A stretch of 25,397 nucleotides of DNA, taken from the NCBI GenBank assembly GCA_016800925.1, contig JABCPU010000819.1, positions 1 to 25,397 of the forward strand, written 5' to 3'. The first letter of the stretch is position 1. Each line of letters starts with the position of its first letter. This document shows, one piece after another, positions 15,973 through 25,397 of the stretch. Made by a program: the position numbers and the translations under genes. Origin of the DNA: Suillus spraguei (taxonomy: Eukaryota; Basidiomycota; Agaricomycetes; Boletales; Suillaceae). The notes under the pieces were generated by a model. It ran no database searches and had not been told where the DNA came from. It saw only the letters and a program-made list of their open reading frames with translations.

Positions 15973-16984
15973 AATACCTGGACTCAGTCGGATGGAAACC
16001 ACCTAATGTACAATCTTGATAGCTAGTTTGCAATTAGCTATCAAGTTGGCAAATATCCATTAACCATAATATAGCTTTAGAAGCCTAGATTTGCTTTGGT
16101 CAAATTCACCAATAACTCAAGGGTGCTGAATACTATAAATGATTATGATAATTTATTTTCAAAAACAAAGTTTTATTGACAAATGTATACATGTACAGTA
16201 CTTAAACTTGCTCATAATGCATGTCGTAACAATGCATAAATCTCATAGTGCATGGACTTTTCAGGATCCCAACAATGTTCTGTATGTAATTGTATGTATA
16301 ATGCATAGCCTTGGCATGGCTTGTATGCACTATGAAGTACGAAACTAATAGGGTGGGACATAATGTACTGCATAATGGTATTGTTCTGCTTTGTTGGCTG
16401 ATATAGTGTTCCCATTACTAGTTCTATCATCTTGCTTCTTGGAACTATACAGTGATTCACCTTTGCCACTCAAGCCACCATTATGTAACCATCATTCTGT
16501 ATCATATTAGTAGCACCTTGTAGCTCATGTATTTTCCCTCAGTGTTTGTTCCCACTCACTGAGGTATGTTTTGTCTTGTGCCTCGTACATAGGCTTCATA
16601 CTGATATAGACTAGAAATTTGTTGTTCTAGGTACATACTCAATGCATTAGCATTTGTTCCCACTCGCTGAGACACTTGTTGTTCTAGCTTATCAGGTTAT
16701 GAGCCCTGAGCTCAAGTAGCTCAGCAGATCAGTTTAGAACACATTGATCTCAACACAGGAACCTGTTGAGGATGCTCAACATCTGATCCTTCGAAAATAG
16801 AATGGTCCCTTGACCTTGAACCTCTCCACACCTCCATTTAGTAAGATGGGAAAGTTCGATCATAATTATAGCACTGCAGGGAGCGGATTCCTACCCCACG
16901 TGGAGACACAATGTTAAACTTGCATTGACCAGTGAAGGCCTCTGTTACAACCATGTGAAACTGGGCTACTAAAAAGTCCTGGTC
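15973..16984. other. AT-rich spacer right of the Harbinger element
   Basis: No coding potential that I can support. It contains a hairpin at 16015-16045. Two copies of a TTGTTCCCACTC-CTGAG phrase occur (near 16543 and 16651), and two of TTGTTGTTCTAG (near 16619 and 16676), suggesting a small decayed tandem duplication. CpG is scarce and TpG/CpA frequent, as in the neighbouring old elements. Confidence 0.5.
16015..16045. repeat. Perfect hairpin, 11-bp arms and 9-nt loop
   Basis: CTTGATAGCTA at 16015-16025 and its exact reverse complement at 16035-16045, separated by GTTTGCAAT. It has no gene beside it; it may be the remnant of a small inverted-repeat element. Confidence 0.7.
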
Positions 16985-17830
16985 TTACATGGGGTTTGTA
17001 CCGGAGGGTTGGAAAGTCAAAGGGGCTTGGCCTCAGCTCGTGCGCTGTGCCCCTTACCTGAGTATGTGCCCTTAATTTCGGATGATAAGGGATAAAGATA
17101 AGACTACCGGAACAAGTCCGAAGTAGAATGGATGGAGGATGGACTGCCAGACAAAGTCCAGGGCAGGATAGGAGCGGAGCTCCAGAGGAAAAGATGACCC
17201 ACAGATGTCAGAGGATAGGATAGGATAAATCCGGAGGTCCGGAGATCAGAAGAATGGAGGAGCAGAGGATGGATGATTGGACGATTGGATGAGTGTAGCT
17301 GTGGATCTTTAAGGGAAGTGTTAACTACTAGAGAGGAGTAGGTCCAGATATAGTGTAGAGATAGTATGGACTACTCTGGACAAGGTCCGAGTAGAAACAG
17401 ACAGGATAAGACTACCAAAGGTAGAGTCGGAGGTGAAAGATGAAGGAGACAGGAATGGACGAAGTCCAAAAAGTATAGGACATAGGATCAAAGCTCCGGC
17501 CTAGGATCAATCCCATAGGTCTGAGTTGGAAGCTTACAAGGGTCGGAGCCCAAGGCAAGAACGGAAACAGAGTTATATTAGACATGGCAACAAATATAGA
17601 GTAGTCAGAAGAATATACAGGAGTAGGAACAATGATCAGACTGAGGTCTGGCAGGAGTTGTACTACAAGTTTATATACTGTAGGTAGCATGCCAGAAGGC
17701 AAGTAAGGATAGTCTGAGGCTAATGTCTGAGGCATCAGAACACAAGGCTAATGAACTGTGGAAATAAGACTTATATGAAAATATCTTATCAAGACAGTGT
17801 AAAGATACAACCTAACCTGAGCTTAGATAA
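16985..17830 (-). repeat. Diverged LTR related to the chromovirus family
   Basis: Shares the same ordered landmarks as the 769-bp LTRs: GGGGCTTGGCCTCAG, TGTGCCCCTTACC-TGAGTA, CCCTTAATTTC, then several hundred bases of purine-rich text, then ACAAGTTTATATACTGTA (TATA on the minus strand) and the AGTC-GAGG-CTA block after it. The boundaries are uncertain; a TG start may lie near 16941 and a CA end near 17811. No target duplication was found. The minus-strand open frame at 17412-17735 is an accident of LTR sequence. Confidence 0.55.
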
Positions 17831-17895
17831 ACTACCTCTAAGTTAGTATGTGGTCTTGCGCTCCGTCTAGTCTGCTTCACTTGCAAAAACAAGAG

Positions 17896-18814
17896 TGTTC
17901 GACCCTAAAGGGATGCCCTGTTAGTATGGTCAAGTTTGGTCAAACCAATGTGCGAATGTAGCGCCATAGTCATTGGTAAGCTTTGCCGTGGTCAGCGATG
18001 ATGCCCGAACTAGTGTCATATGTAGCGGTACTAGCGTTGTTGAGACAGAGTCAGTATCAGTAACTCGAGCAAGCGGTGGCGATATATATCAGGGTAGTGG
18101 TAAGGTTGCGAGCGGTGCAAAGAAACAGTAAAGAAGGCCATGTACTTTCAGCAGTAAAGTAGCAGTGCGTGAGAAGTTCAGTCAAAATAGCAATCAAGAG
18201 TCCAGCGGTATGGCCAGCGGTAACAGTGAAAGAGCGAGATTGATTAACGAGCGGTAACGACTTAAAGACTAAGTCTACTACTGGGTGGTTCCATGAGCTA
18301 GACACTAATCCCTGACCTATAGTACATGCAATGGGGTAAAATCAGGTACTGTATCGTGCAGGGTATGCAGTGCTTATATCCTAAATTGTATGTATTCGGA
18401 ATGCTCTAGGCGAGATCAGTAGCGCTCAAGTGTAGTAACCGCTGTATGTAAACATAGCGCTGCGGCATGAGGCAACATGTAATAAGACTTGCTGTGGAAT
18501 CAGTGATAATGAACATAAAACAACAATGCACCAAATGGAGCTATGCGGACATGGCAAGGACATGGGAGGACATCGGTACGTGGAACATGGTGCGCAGTCG
18601 TATGGTGTGCGGTAAGCTGGGAGCCTGCGGGAGTGCTAAAAAGGCAAGACAGCCATGGACAAGTGGTAAATCCTATAGACGTGAGATGAGTGTCAAAAGA
18701 TAGGGTTTTAAGCCCAGCGCCAATATGTTCGTTACAACGGAAGTTGATGAATGAATAAACTAGCGCTGGCCTAAGTATAAGTGCAGTGTTAATCCTACTA
18801 AGGCGCGAGTGGAA
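17896..18814. repeat. LTR-like repeat, copy 1 of a tandem pair
   Basis: Begins TGTTCGACCCTAAAGG. Three landmarks recur to the right at similar offsets: TGTTCGACCC (17896 and 18815, offset 919), AGCGGTACTAGC (18023 and 18937, offset 914), and GTACTTT-AGCAGTAAAGT (18142 and 19169, offset 1027). The two copies are therefore diverged neighbours about 0.92-1.03 kb long. GCGGTA is strongly over-represented. The block sits at the 3' side of the second Ty3/gypsy element, so LTR identity is likely but unproven. Confidence 0.5.
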
Positions 18815-19740
18815 TGTTCGACCCAAGAGGACTGCAATAGAAGCAATTCCTTCTAAGTTAGTGCAAAGGAAATAATAAGTACTAATATGGCAATGGGATT
18901 CTGATTTCCGAGGTTAGCGGCGGGTAGTGGTATATCAGCGGTACTAGCACAGTGTCAGCAGTACATGCGCGGTAACGATAGCTGCAACAGTTAGCTAGCG
19001 AGAGCAGGAACAAAGTTACTTGGCAAGACAAAAATGTTATATACTACCGGCGGTGCAGTAGTGGTAGCAGCAACTTCCGTACGAGCGGGAACGCAGATGA
19101 GAGAGAAAACAACCCAGCGAGATCACTGGCCACGGTCCAGTTACGAGTAGTGAAGTCGAAAGTCCGCGGTACTTTGAGCAGTAAAGTTACCAGCAGTTAA
19201 ATCAATGAGTGAAGTTTGAACGGAGAAGAGTTCAAATGCAAATAGATTGTGACTAGCGAGCGTTTCAGATACTAAGTCCTAGTGAAGGGATGTAAGGGAA
19301 GTAAAAGTAATGGTATGTATGTTCAGTCCTTTTTAACATATGCAAGCGCGTATGAGATAGGTATGCGAGTCCGGTAGCGAGAAAGAAAATAAACGGGGTA
19401 CTTAATAATGAGGCGCACAGCATGCAGCAGCCCCTTGGGATGTAAGGTAAATCCTGCCTAGGTTTAGTAATGGCGGAAGCGAGGTAACTACGCACCAATG
19501 GATTCTAGATGGAATAGGAAGGGACATGAGGGCATCGGCTGAGGATCCGGTAAGGGTTCCGGGAGAAACGGGAGCGGGAAAAGGCTATTTCTTGCTATAG
19601 GAAATCCTTCGGTTGCTGCTGCAGACGTTAATGAGACGCTTGTCGAAAACGGGGTTTGACGGTCAGCGTGACTTTTCTCTGCTACATCCACTGGGCACTT
19701 TGAATATTGACCGTCCCCGGTCAAAGTACCATATGTAAGA
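18815..19740. repeat. LTR-like repeat, copy 2 of a tandem pair
   Basis: Begins TGTTCGACCCAAGAGG and repeats the landmarks of copy 1 in order. It is too diverged to fix the right end, which is put at about 19740 from the copy 1 length. Two adjacent LTRs could come from recombination between elements or from an internal deletion. Confidence 0.4.
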
Positions 19741-20248
19741 CTTAGCATTCCTGCGACTTGCAAGCACTGCGGTGATGTGTGGTATGCGGAGTTTACGAAG
19801 TGTGATTGTGGTGAACTCATGGTATCGGGGAAGGGGATAATGATGAACATGAGGTGCGTTATGTGGTGGTTACGAGTGAGGAGCTGCTATAAATGACTGG
19901 TTACCCTGATGATTTGCTTGTCTTTGCTACAGCTGTCTTCTTCGACCTTGGTTCCGACCTTTGCCCTGAGGCCTTGCCTTGGTTGAGAAGTTTCTGTGAT
20001 CCGCGCTAAGGTCGAAGCCTGACCAATGCGTCCTGAGGACTGAGGACTTAGCCGCTGAGAAGAAGCAGTGGATGACGAGTGGACTCTTGCTATGGTAAGC
20101 GACTTTGGCGTGTTCTGGTGTTTGCTCATTTCTACGGTATAGGGGCTGATGGCGAAGTGTCGTTTGGATGGGAAGACATATAGCCTAGCATTGGTCTTGC
20201 CACCGGCAGAGAACGCCTGGGACTGGAAGCGAGTAAGGTGTACGATCG
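19741..20248. other. Region upstream of the second antisense gene; no firm gene model
   Basis: Plus-strand text such as ACTTAGCCGCTGAGAAGAAGC, and a possible intron (GTAAGC near 20095 to TATAG near 20140), suggest 5' exons of the antisense gene at 20249-21149. The frames do not join, so nothing is called. The minus-strand frames here show no motif. Confidence 0.35.
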
Positions 20249-21149
20249 GTGGACCGAGCAAGTTCGTGCAGCTTTACTTGCCGGAAGATTAAGCGTGAGC
20301 AAGAGAAGTTAGCTCCGCTGCTGACAGAAGGGCAAGGAGAAGGAAGTGCTGTGGTAGATGTGCCAATGAAGGAGGTTACTGGTGGTGATGCGGAGGGTAT
20401 GGTGGCCATTAGCATCACTGAGGGTACTTCGGTAAGTTCTTGCTATTCTCTTTGCTTGCCTTTACTTATGGCTATGTCTAGGTCCAAAGCCGCGCCCCAG
20501 GATTGGTAGGAGACCTGGCGACATTGTGTACTCAAAGCCGTGTGAGCGCTGCGCTCGTCTGAAGCTACTCTGCTCTGGCGAGCGTGGGTATAGCTGTTGG
20601 CTGTGCCGCAAGCTAAGACTGGCTGCGTCCAATCCAGATACTTCGGTAGTAGTTCTGTGCAGTCAACTTCTAACCTTGTTAACTTGTTCGTAGAGCGTAA
20701 GGCCAAGCTGCGGCAAAGACGCCACCTACGCCGGCGATAGCGGTAGTGGTAAGGCTGGTAGTGAAGTTACCGCTGGCAGTCCGCCTGAAGCGGCAATAGA
20801 GCTGACAGAAGGGGAGGAGATGGATATGGGAGAAGTCGCTAGGCAAGTCGCTGAGGACTCTGACATGGAGGATGAAGCAGAATTCCAGCGACAGCTGGAT
20901 GAGCTGCGCACCGTTCCAGATCTGTTCTTCTTGGCTGACGCTGAGATGTGGAAGCTGGATGCACGGTACATGCAGATGCAAGGCCTGATGAAAGAGATGG
21001 CCGCGAGCATGAAGTATCTTCATGGCTATCTGGACCACATCAAGAAGGCGCACGGTGATGAGTACTTAGCGTCTCTCTTCCTTCGTACCATATACTTGTA
21101 TACTGTAGGCGTGCATACGAGTCTGTCTCCTGTGGTTGTACCCCGGTAA
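20249..21149 (+). pseudogene. Second antisense accessory gene: Zn2Cys6-like Cys cluster protein
   Basis: Supported exons are 20482-20645 and 20694-21149, joined in phase by a 48-nt intron (20646-20693, branch-like CTAAC). A probable upstream exon ends at 20431, before a 50-nt GTAAGT..AG intron, but its open frame is not the one that joins, so a frameshift or missing exon is likely. The Cys block (20541-20627) reads CERCARLKLLC, seven residues, then CWLCRKLRLA: CX2CX6C-X7-CX2C with the sixth Cys position now Ala. Next come a Gly/Ser-rich linker, an acidic stretch (ELTEGEEMDMGEVA) and a helical C-terminus (QRQLDELRTVP, then MKEMAASMKYLHGYLDHIKK). This repeats the plan of the gene at 3903-4917, in a different Ty3/gypsy element, again opposite in strand to pol and between pol and the 3' LTR side. 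Function is unknown; a nucleic-acid-binding regulator is inferred. Confidence 0.6.
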
Positions 21150-21712
21150 GGCAAAGTGAGTGGCGGTCCTGTCCAAATGTCCCATGTCATGTCCAAATTC
21201 CAGTACTAGTCCATTGAGTGCCTGTGTGATATAGTAAGGTAAATGAGCGCTCGCGTAAGATGAGACTAGAGTGAAAGTATGGCCAAAATTGCGAGTTGCT
21301 GCTCGTCTTGTCTTCATCGTTGCACTTCCTTCTTCTATTCCTGCATGATACCGCTGCGTGCGTGATGTCCTTGTTCTGTGAAATGTGCGTGGTGCGCTGC
21401 CTCCAGGTAGAAGGAAATATGTACGGTAATGATCAGTGCGCGTATTAGTCCATTCTTTGCAGTCCGTTGCGGTATTATCTTTGATATAAGAGTCTGTGCG
21501 CTGTTAGCGTGTAGCGTAGGTAAGTGAGATCTAGAGAGCGGAAACTTTGATAAGAGAAACTGAGACACCGGACAAAACCCGGGGTAAAACTGAGACTATC
21601 GTACTGAGCGGTATTTGTTTTTGTGTTTTTTGTGTTTTTCTGGGAGTGCATGGTATTAGAGAGCGGCGGTATGATAACGAGTGTCGGTAGTAGCGGTATG
21701 GGATAGGTGGGG

Positions 21713-24710
21713 TTAAGCATCGGCGCTGAAGCCAATGTCTTCATCTGCCGGCTCATCGTTGTCTTCTCCTGCCAATGAGTCCAATGCTTCTTTGTCTAGA
21801 CCGGTGACGCTAGTAACTGAAAGTTTAGTATTGGTACCGGGTGATAAGGGATCAAGCAGAAGCTGGTAACCAGTTTGGATATGCTGCCATCTAGCTCGGC
21901 TAGCCAGTATGAGCTGCTTGGTACGACGCACAACTACCATTGGACCGAGGTACCGCGGCTTCATCTTTCGACTCAGCTCATACTCGATCTTGGAATTATG
22001 CACTAAGACTAACGTGCCTGGAGCAAAGTTATAGTCTTTGATAGTAGCGCCGTACTGGCGCTCGAATTGCCGCACCAATTGAGCTAGCCTTGGTGACTTT
22101 GTCTCTGATGCTGGATATCTTCTTGCGCTTCTGTAACTGCCACGCGCGGTAAGCGATGAGATCGTAGTAGAGAACGTCTCTTGACCGGGTAGGTCTACTA
22201 GAAAGGTACTTTCAGTGAGATCAAAATGGAAAGATTGGCTCGACGCCGTGAACCATAAAATATGGCGATAGCCCAGTGTCATGATGAATGGTAACACGCT
22301 CGGCCCAGAACACAGTATGAATGGTCTGGTACCAGCGGGACTCATCCCCCTCGCAACTTTTCATGATGGCCTCCCAGACATCGTAATGACGCGCTTGACA
22401 ATGCCGTTGGCTTGCGAGTTGTAAGGAGAAATGCGGATTGGGTGAATCCCATAGCGGTTAGCTAACTCTTCTACACCGCAATGAAAAGCTGGCCCATTGT
22501 CAGTAACGATCTCAGTGATAGGTCCCCACACACAAAAGCTCCTCGAAAATGAAGGCGCTAAGGGTCCTGGTGTTTTCCTTTGTAGCATACGCCATTCGGG
22601 TAGCCGGTAAGAGCACAGCAGCTTGAACTAAGCGATCGAATCGCAGGCTTTCGGCATCATCATAGTTCAAGGTGTGCGCGCCTAAAGATACCGCCGGGTA
22701 CAGGGACGGTTGGCGGTATGTGCAAGCGGCGAGTCTGCCTGATCTGGCACTCGTGACAAGTCCTGTTGTACCATTTGATATCGTCAATAATATATGGCCA
22801 CCAAAAACTAAAGAAGTCTAGCGTGAGTCTGAATACTCCCTTATGACCTAAGTCGTGTGCGCTTCCTTAGATATGAATATGCAGTGCTTAGCCACCGGTA
22901 CGATTAGCTGATGTTTGCGAGCGATTGCCGCTGGAAGAGGCTATCCCCAACATGAAGTACCGAATGAGTGTCCTGACGAAGGATGTAAATTCCTTGTCAG
23001 TCAAGCTCGCTGGCTGCTTGGGTCAGTCAGGAATCGCTGAATTACCAGCATATGTTCGTCTTGGGCTTGGGCGGCCTCAGAAGCGGGATTACTATGCTTC
23101 GCTATTTGGGGTAATGGTACCTAAACATGCGAGTAATGTGGGTGGTCGAGTTAGTGAGCTGGCACGGGTGATGAATGAGGGTGCACAAGATGTTGCCGCA
23201 AGGACCTGCGACTACGCAAGCCCTGTCATTCAAATCTCCATACTGAAGGAGTACGAGTGGTCTAACCAATCCTCGTGATCATCCTCCTCAGTGGATCTTT
23301 GTCTGCGGCAGGTCTCCTTGAGAGACCATCAGCGCTGGTATGCTTGGTAGCGGGTACGTGACGAGATTGAATTGAAACAAAAGAATACCTGCGATCCAGC
23401 GATTGATTGTAGTGTTAGGCTGGAGATCTGGGTTATTGATCATCCCCTTGATATACTTCGCATCCACCTCAACCGTAAGGTTGACGATGCCGAAGATATA
23501 CACCGCATAGCGCGTATGCTCTGAACAACCGTATAGCTCGAGCTTTGCTTGCGAGTAGCAGCTCTCAACTTCAGTAAGCGTTAGCGAACCAAAGGGCTAG
23601 GGTAGCGCTTCATGTCCTCGCCGATTTGCGAGAGTATAAAACCTACGGCAATAGAAGATGTGTCACAGCTAGAACAACTTCTCGCCCAGAAACATAATCC
23701 AGCAGTTTTAGGCTGGCGACTGCATAATAGCATCTTTGAGCATCTGCATAGCTACCTTCTGTTCATGGCCCCACTCGAATATGATGTCCTTGTGTGTTAG
23801 CGCCACTAGCGGTCTCGCTATCTTGGCAAAGTCCTTGATGAAAATACGCAAGATGCCGCAGGTACCCAGGAAGCCCTGCACATGCATAATGGTGCTACAC
23901 TCAGACCAATCACGGATCTTTTGTACCTCCCGGACTCTGGTACATGCCCCTCGAAGGTACACATGTGCCCTACGATATTGGCGGTAGGTGCAGCTAAAAC
24001 AAACTTTTTGGCGGAAACCGTTAGCCCAACCATACGCAAATGGTGCCAAGACGCGGTTAACCACTATTAAGTGTTCCCAGATGAAGCGGGAATGCCAGCA
24101 TTCTCCGGTATGGTCTCATATGAGCCGTCAGCTCTCTGATACCGCATCTTTACCGACTTCACAGCAATGTCGTCATGAACGGGAACGTGTACATCGGATC
24201 TCGTCTTGTAGGACGAAGCAAATATCCCCTGAAAGAGCTGTACGCCGTTAGTGTGGCCCATCGGAAGCGTGGTTAGGCGTAAGGCCCCAACGGTGTACCA
24301 AAGGTGGTCATATCGCGAGTCAACATGTAGCGACCGCTGATCATATCCTGAAAATAAGTCCATCATGCCATACATGGTAGCCAGCAAATGATTCAGTGAG
24401 ATGTTCAATGAAAGGAGGAATGGAAGTGTCTTTGATAGTTACCCTGTTCAGCGGTTGGAGATCGTGAACTATATGCAGTGATGTACCATCTTTCTTGACG
24501 ACGCAGAACCATCACGAGCAGTAAGACACCATTGACGGTTCGTACACGCCAGACGCAATCTTTTCCTTGATAATCCCCACAACTTTCTCCAGCGTGGCAG
24601 GAGGGATTGGGATGCTGCGCTCCGCCATGGTGTGTGCAGTACCATCGGTATCTTGTACGGCGGAAAGTGCTTCTCATTGAGACAGCCATGTTCTGACACG
24701 TCCCAAGCAC
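21713..24710 (-). pseudogene. Pol remnant of the second Ty3/gypsy element (RT-RNase H-integrase)
   Basis: Recognisable blocks in order on the minus strand, spread over several frames. RT: IIKEKIASGVYEPS, IVHDLQPLNRVTIKD, GMMDLFSGYDQRSL, LRLTTLPMGHTN, and HDDIAVKSVK where FMDD is usual. RT-RNase H connection: IARPLVALTHKDIIFEWG. RNase H region: NLTVEVDAKYIKGMI. Integrase zinc site: AHDLGHKG and TCHECQIRQTRRLHIPP. Integrase core: VTDNGPAFHCGVEELANRYG, then NSQANGIVKR, where the catalytic Glu normally found in IVER is Lys. Integrase C-terminus: PGTLVLVHNS, KMKPRYLGPMVVVRR. No chromodomain follows. Multiple frameshifts and catalytic changes show it is dead. Only the last 210 residues (22345-21713) form a long open frame. 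Confidence 0.85.
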
Positions 24711-24769
24711 ATATTACAGTGAACTATCTCCGTATTATACGAGTGAACAGACGTGCATAATATCCTGTA

Positions 24770-25150
24770 TGATATGGGCCAGCGGACCATGGGCCCATGG
24801 TAGAAATATCCTCATTGATGACGGATGGGCCAGGAGGAATATTATTCCCGATGACGGCGGGTGGGCCCATGCAAGGAATATGTAGAGTAGATGAGTGGGC
24901 CAATGTACATGAATATCCGGTAGATGGATGGGCCGAGGTAGTTGGATATCATGTAGATGGGTGTATCAAGGTAGATGTGTATCAAATAGACAGGTATGTG
25001 AAGGGTACTTGTTATCACATACACGGGTGGGCCAGACACATATTAAATTAGATGGGTATTAGACAGGTGGGCCAAGAGTGTTATATAAATATTTATTAAA
25101 TGGGTGGGCTGAGGGTGGTATAAAATATAGATGGTGGGCCCATGTGTATG
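24770..25150. repeat. Degenerate 33-bp minisatellite
   Basis: Imperfect units with consensus near GATGGGTGGGCC followed by an ATATCATGTA-like end. Four successive units of exactly 33 bp run from 24890 to 25021, with longer or shorter variants on both sides. The GGTGGGCC core recurs to about 25140. Because 33 is a multiple of three, a plus-strand frame stays open through part of it, but nothing suggests a real protein. Confidence 0.75.
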
Positions 25151-25310
25151 ATAATTGTAGACATGACAGAGCTGAGGGAGTTGCATATCATCCAAATCAG
25201 AGGAGTAATAAATCACATTTACTGAGTTCCCGGAGCAGCAGGTGCTGTCTTGACATGGCCTTTTATGGCACTTAGGTTGTCTTGTAGAATGTGGAAACTG
25301 GGGTGCGAGG

Positions 25311-25397
25311 TGTTACAAACTGGGATGGCGTCACCAGCGACAGTGAAAAGACACAACTGGTCTGCTGGAAGTTCTTACAATGTCCAGAAGAGACAAG
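25311..25397. repeat. Start of another LTR of the second family, cut by the window edge
   Basis: TGTTACAAACTGGGATGG and the following bases match the first 90 bp of the solo LTR at 11446, with shared runs such as CACCAGCGACAGTGAAAAG. Whether this is a solo LTR or a full element cannot be seen here. Confidence 0.8.

Larger units (their letters stand above)
17896..24710 (-). mobile_element. Second Ty3/gypsy element, degenerate and 5'-truncated
   Basis: Pol remnants run on the minus strand from the RT N-terminus (about 24660) to the integrase C-terminus (stop at 21713), followed by a 0.5-kb spacer, an opposite-strand Cys-cluster gene and left-hand LTR-like repeats. No gag or protease was found: to the right of the RT the sequence passes into a minisatellite, so the 5' part is lost. 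There is no chromodomain after the integrase, which makes it a different lineage from the element at 2939-10877. The left boundary is provisional. Confidence 0.65.

Noticed and set aside
2554..15973. A perfect 3-bp TWA target duplication for the Harbinger element
   Set aside because: The flanks read TTA and TAA, which differ in the middle base. Only TA is strictly shared, so I report it as compatible but not exact.
18467..18703. Small frames in the 17.9-19.7 kb repeats
   Set aside because: They fall in LTR-like tandem repeats, are not shared between the two copies and have no motif.
24797..25051. 84-residue plus-strand frame over the minisatellite
   Set aside because: It is open only because the repeat unit is 33 bp. 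Units are degenerate at the protein level and no start context or neighbour supports a gene.
1..25397. CRISPR arrays, rRNA or tRNA genes
   Set aside because: No regularly spaced identical repeats, no rRNA-like conserved blocks and no cloverleaf-capable sequence were found. The 33-bp minisatellite has no spacers.

Overview
The window looks like a repeat-rich stretch of an Agaricomycete (mushroom-forming basidiomycete) nuclear genome. The reasons are very short spliceosomal introns (47-56 nt) in every gene that can be modelled, a basidiomycete-style HET-domain protein, a eukaryotic exosome subunit gene, and layered Ty3/gypsy, PIF/Harbinger and Tc1-type elements. The species cannot be named from the sequence.

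Left edge (1-2556) is host DNA: the 3' part of a HET-domain gene (2-1042, +), then an intact three-exon RRP41/SKI6 exosome gene (1514-2393, +). From 2557 to 15970 there is one PIF/Harbinger DNA transposon, about 3.1 kb once its insertions are subtracted. It has two convergent genes: a Myb/SANT-like DNA-binding protein (+) and a DUF8040/DDE_Tnp_4 transposase (-). Four later elements sit inside it: a 7.94-kb Ty3/gypsy chromovirus (2939-10877, read on the minus strand, TSD GCATC), a solo LTR of a second family (11446-12059, TSD ACCAG), a diverged solo LTR of the chromovirus family in the opposite orientation (13045-13794, TSD TATTA), and a decayed Tc1-type element (14950-15956, TA duplication) inside the right terminal inverted repeat.

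The chromovirus is young: its 769-bp LTRs differ by one base. It has gag with a CCHC knuckle (one in-frame TGA), an intact protease-RT-RNase H-integrase-chromodomain pol, a candidate -1 frameshift heptamer joining them, and a Tf1-like self-priming arrangement. It also carries an intact three-exon gene on the opposite strand, between pol and the 3' LTR, for a coiled-coil protein with two CX2CX6C halves resembling a Zn2Cys6 cluster.

Right part (about 16.9-25.4 kb) holds a diverged LTR related to the chromovirus family, then the remains of a second Ty3/gypsy element (pol on the minus strand at 21713-24710, with frameshifts and lost catalytic residues). It also has an opposite-strand, spliced Cys-cluster gene between pol and its left LTR-like repeats. 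A degenerate 33-bp minisatellite and the start of another copy of the second LTR family close the window.

The main observation is that two clearly different Ty3/gypsy elements share an antisense Cys-cluster gene at the same position, and each is saturated with its own CGG-containing word (CGGA/TCCG in one, GCGGTA in the other). CGG is the triplet typically read by Gal4-type Zn2Cys6 proteins, so a self-encoded, self-targeting regulator is a testable hypothesis. All coordinates and counts were read by hand; no database search was possible.
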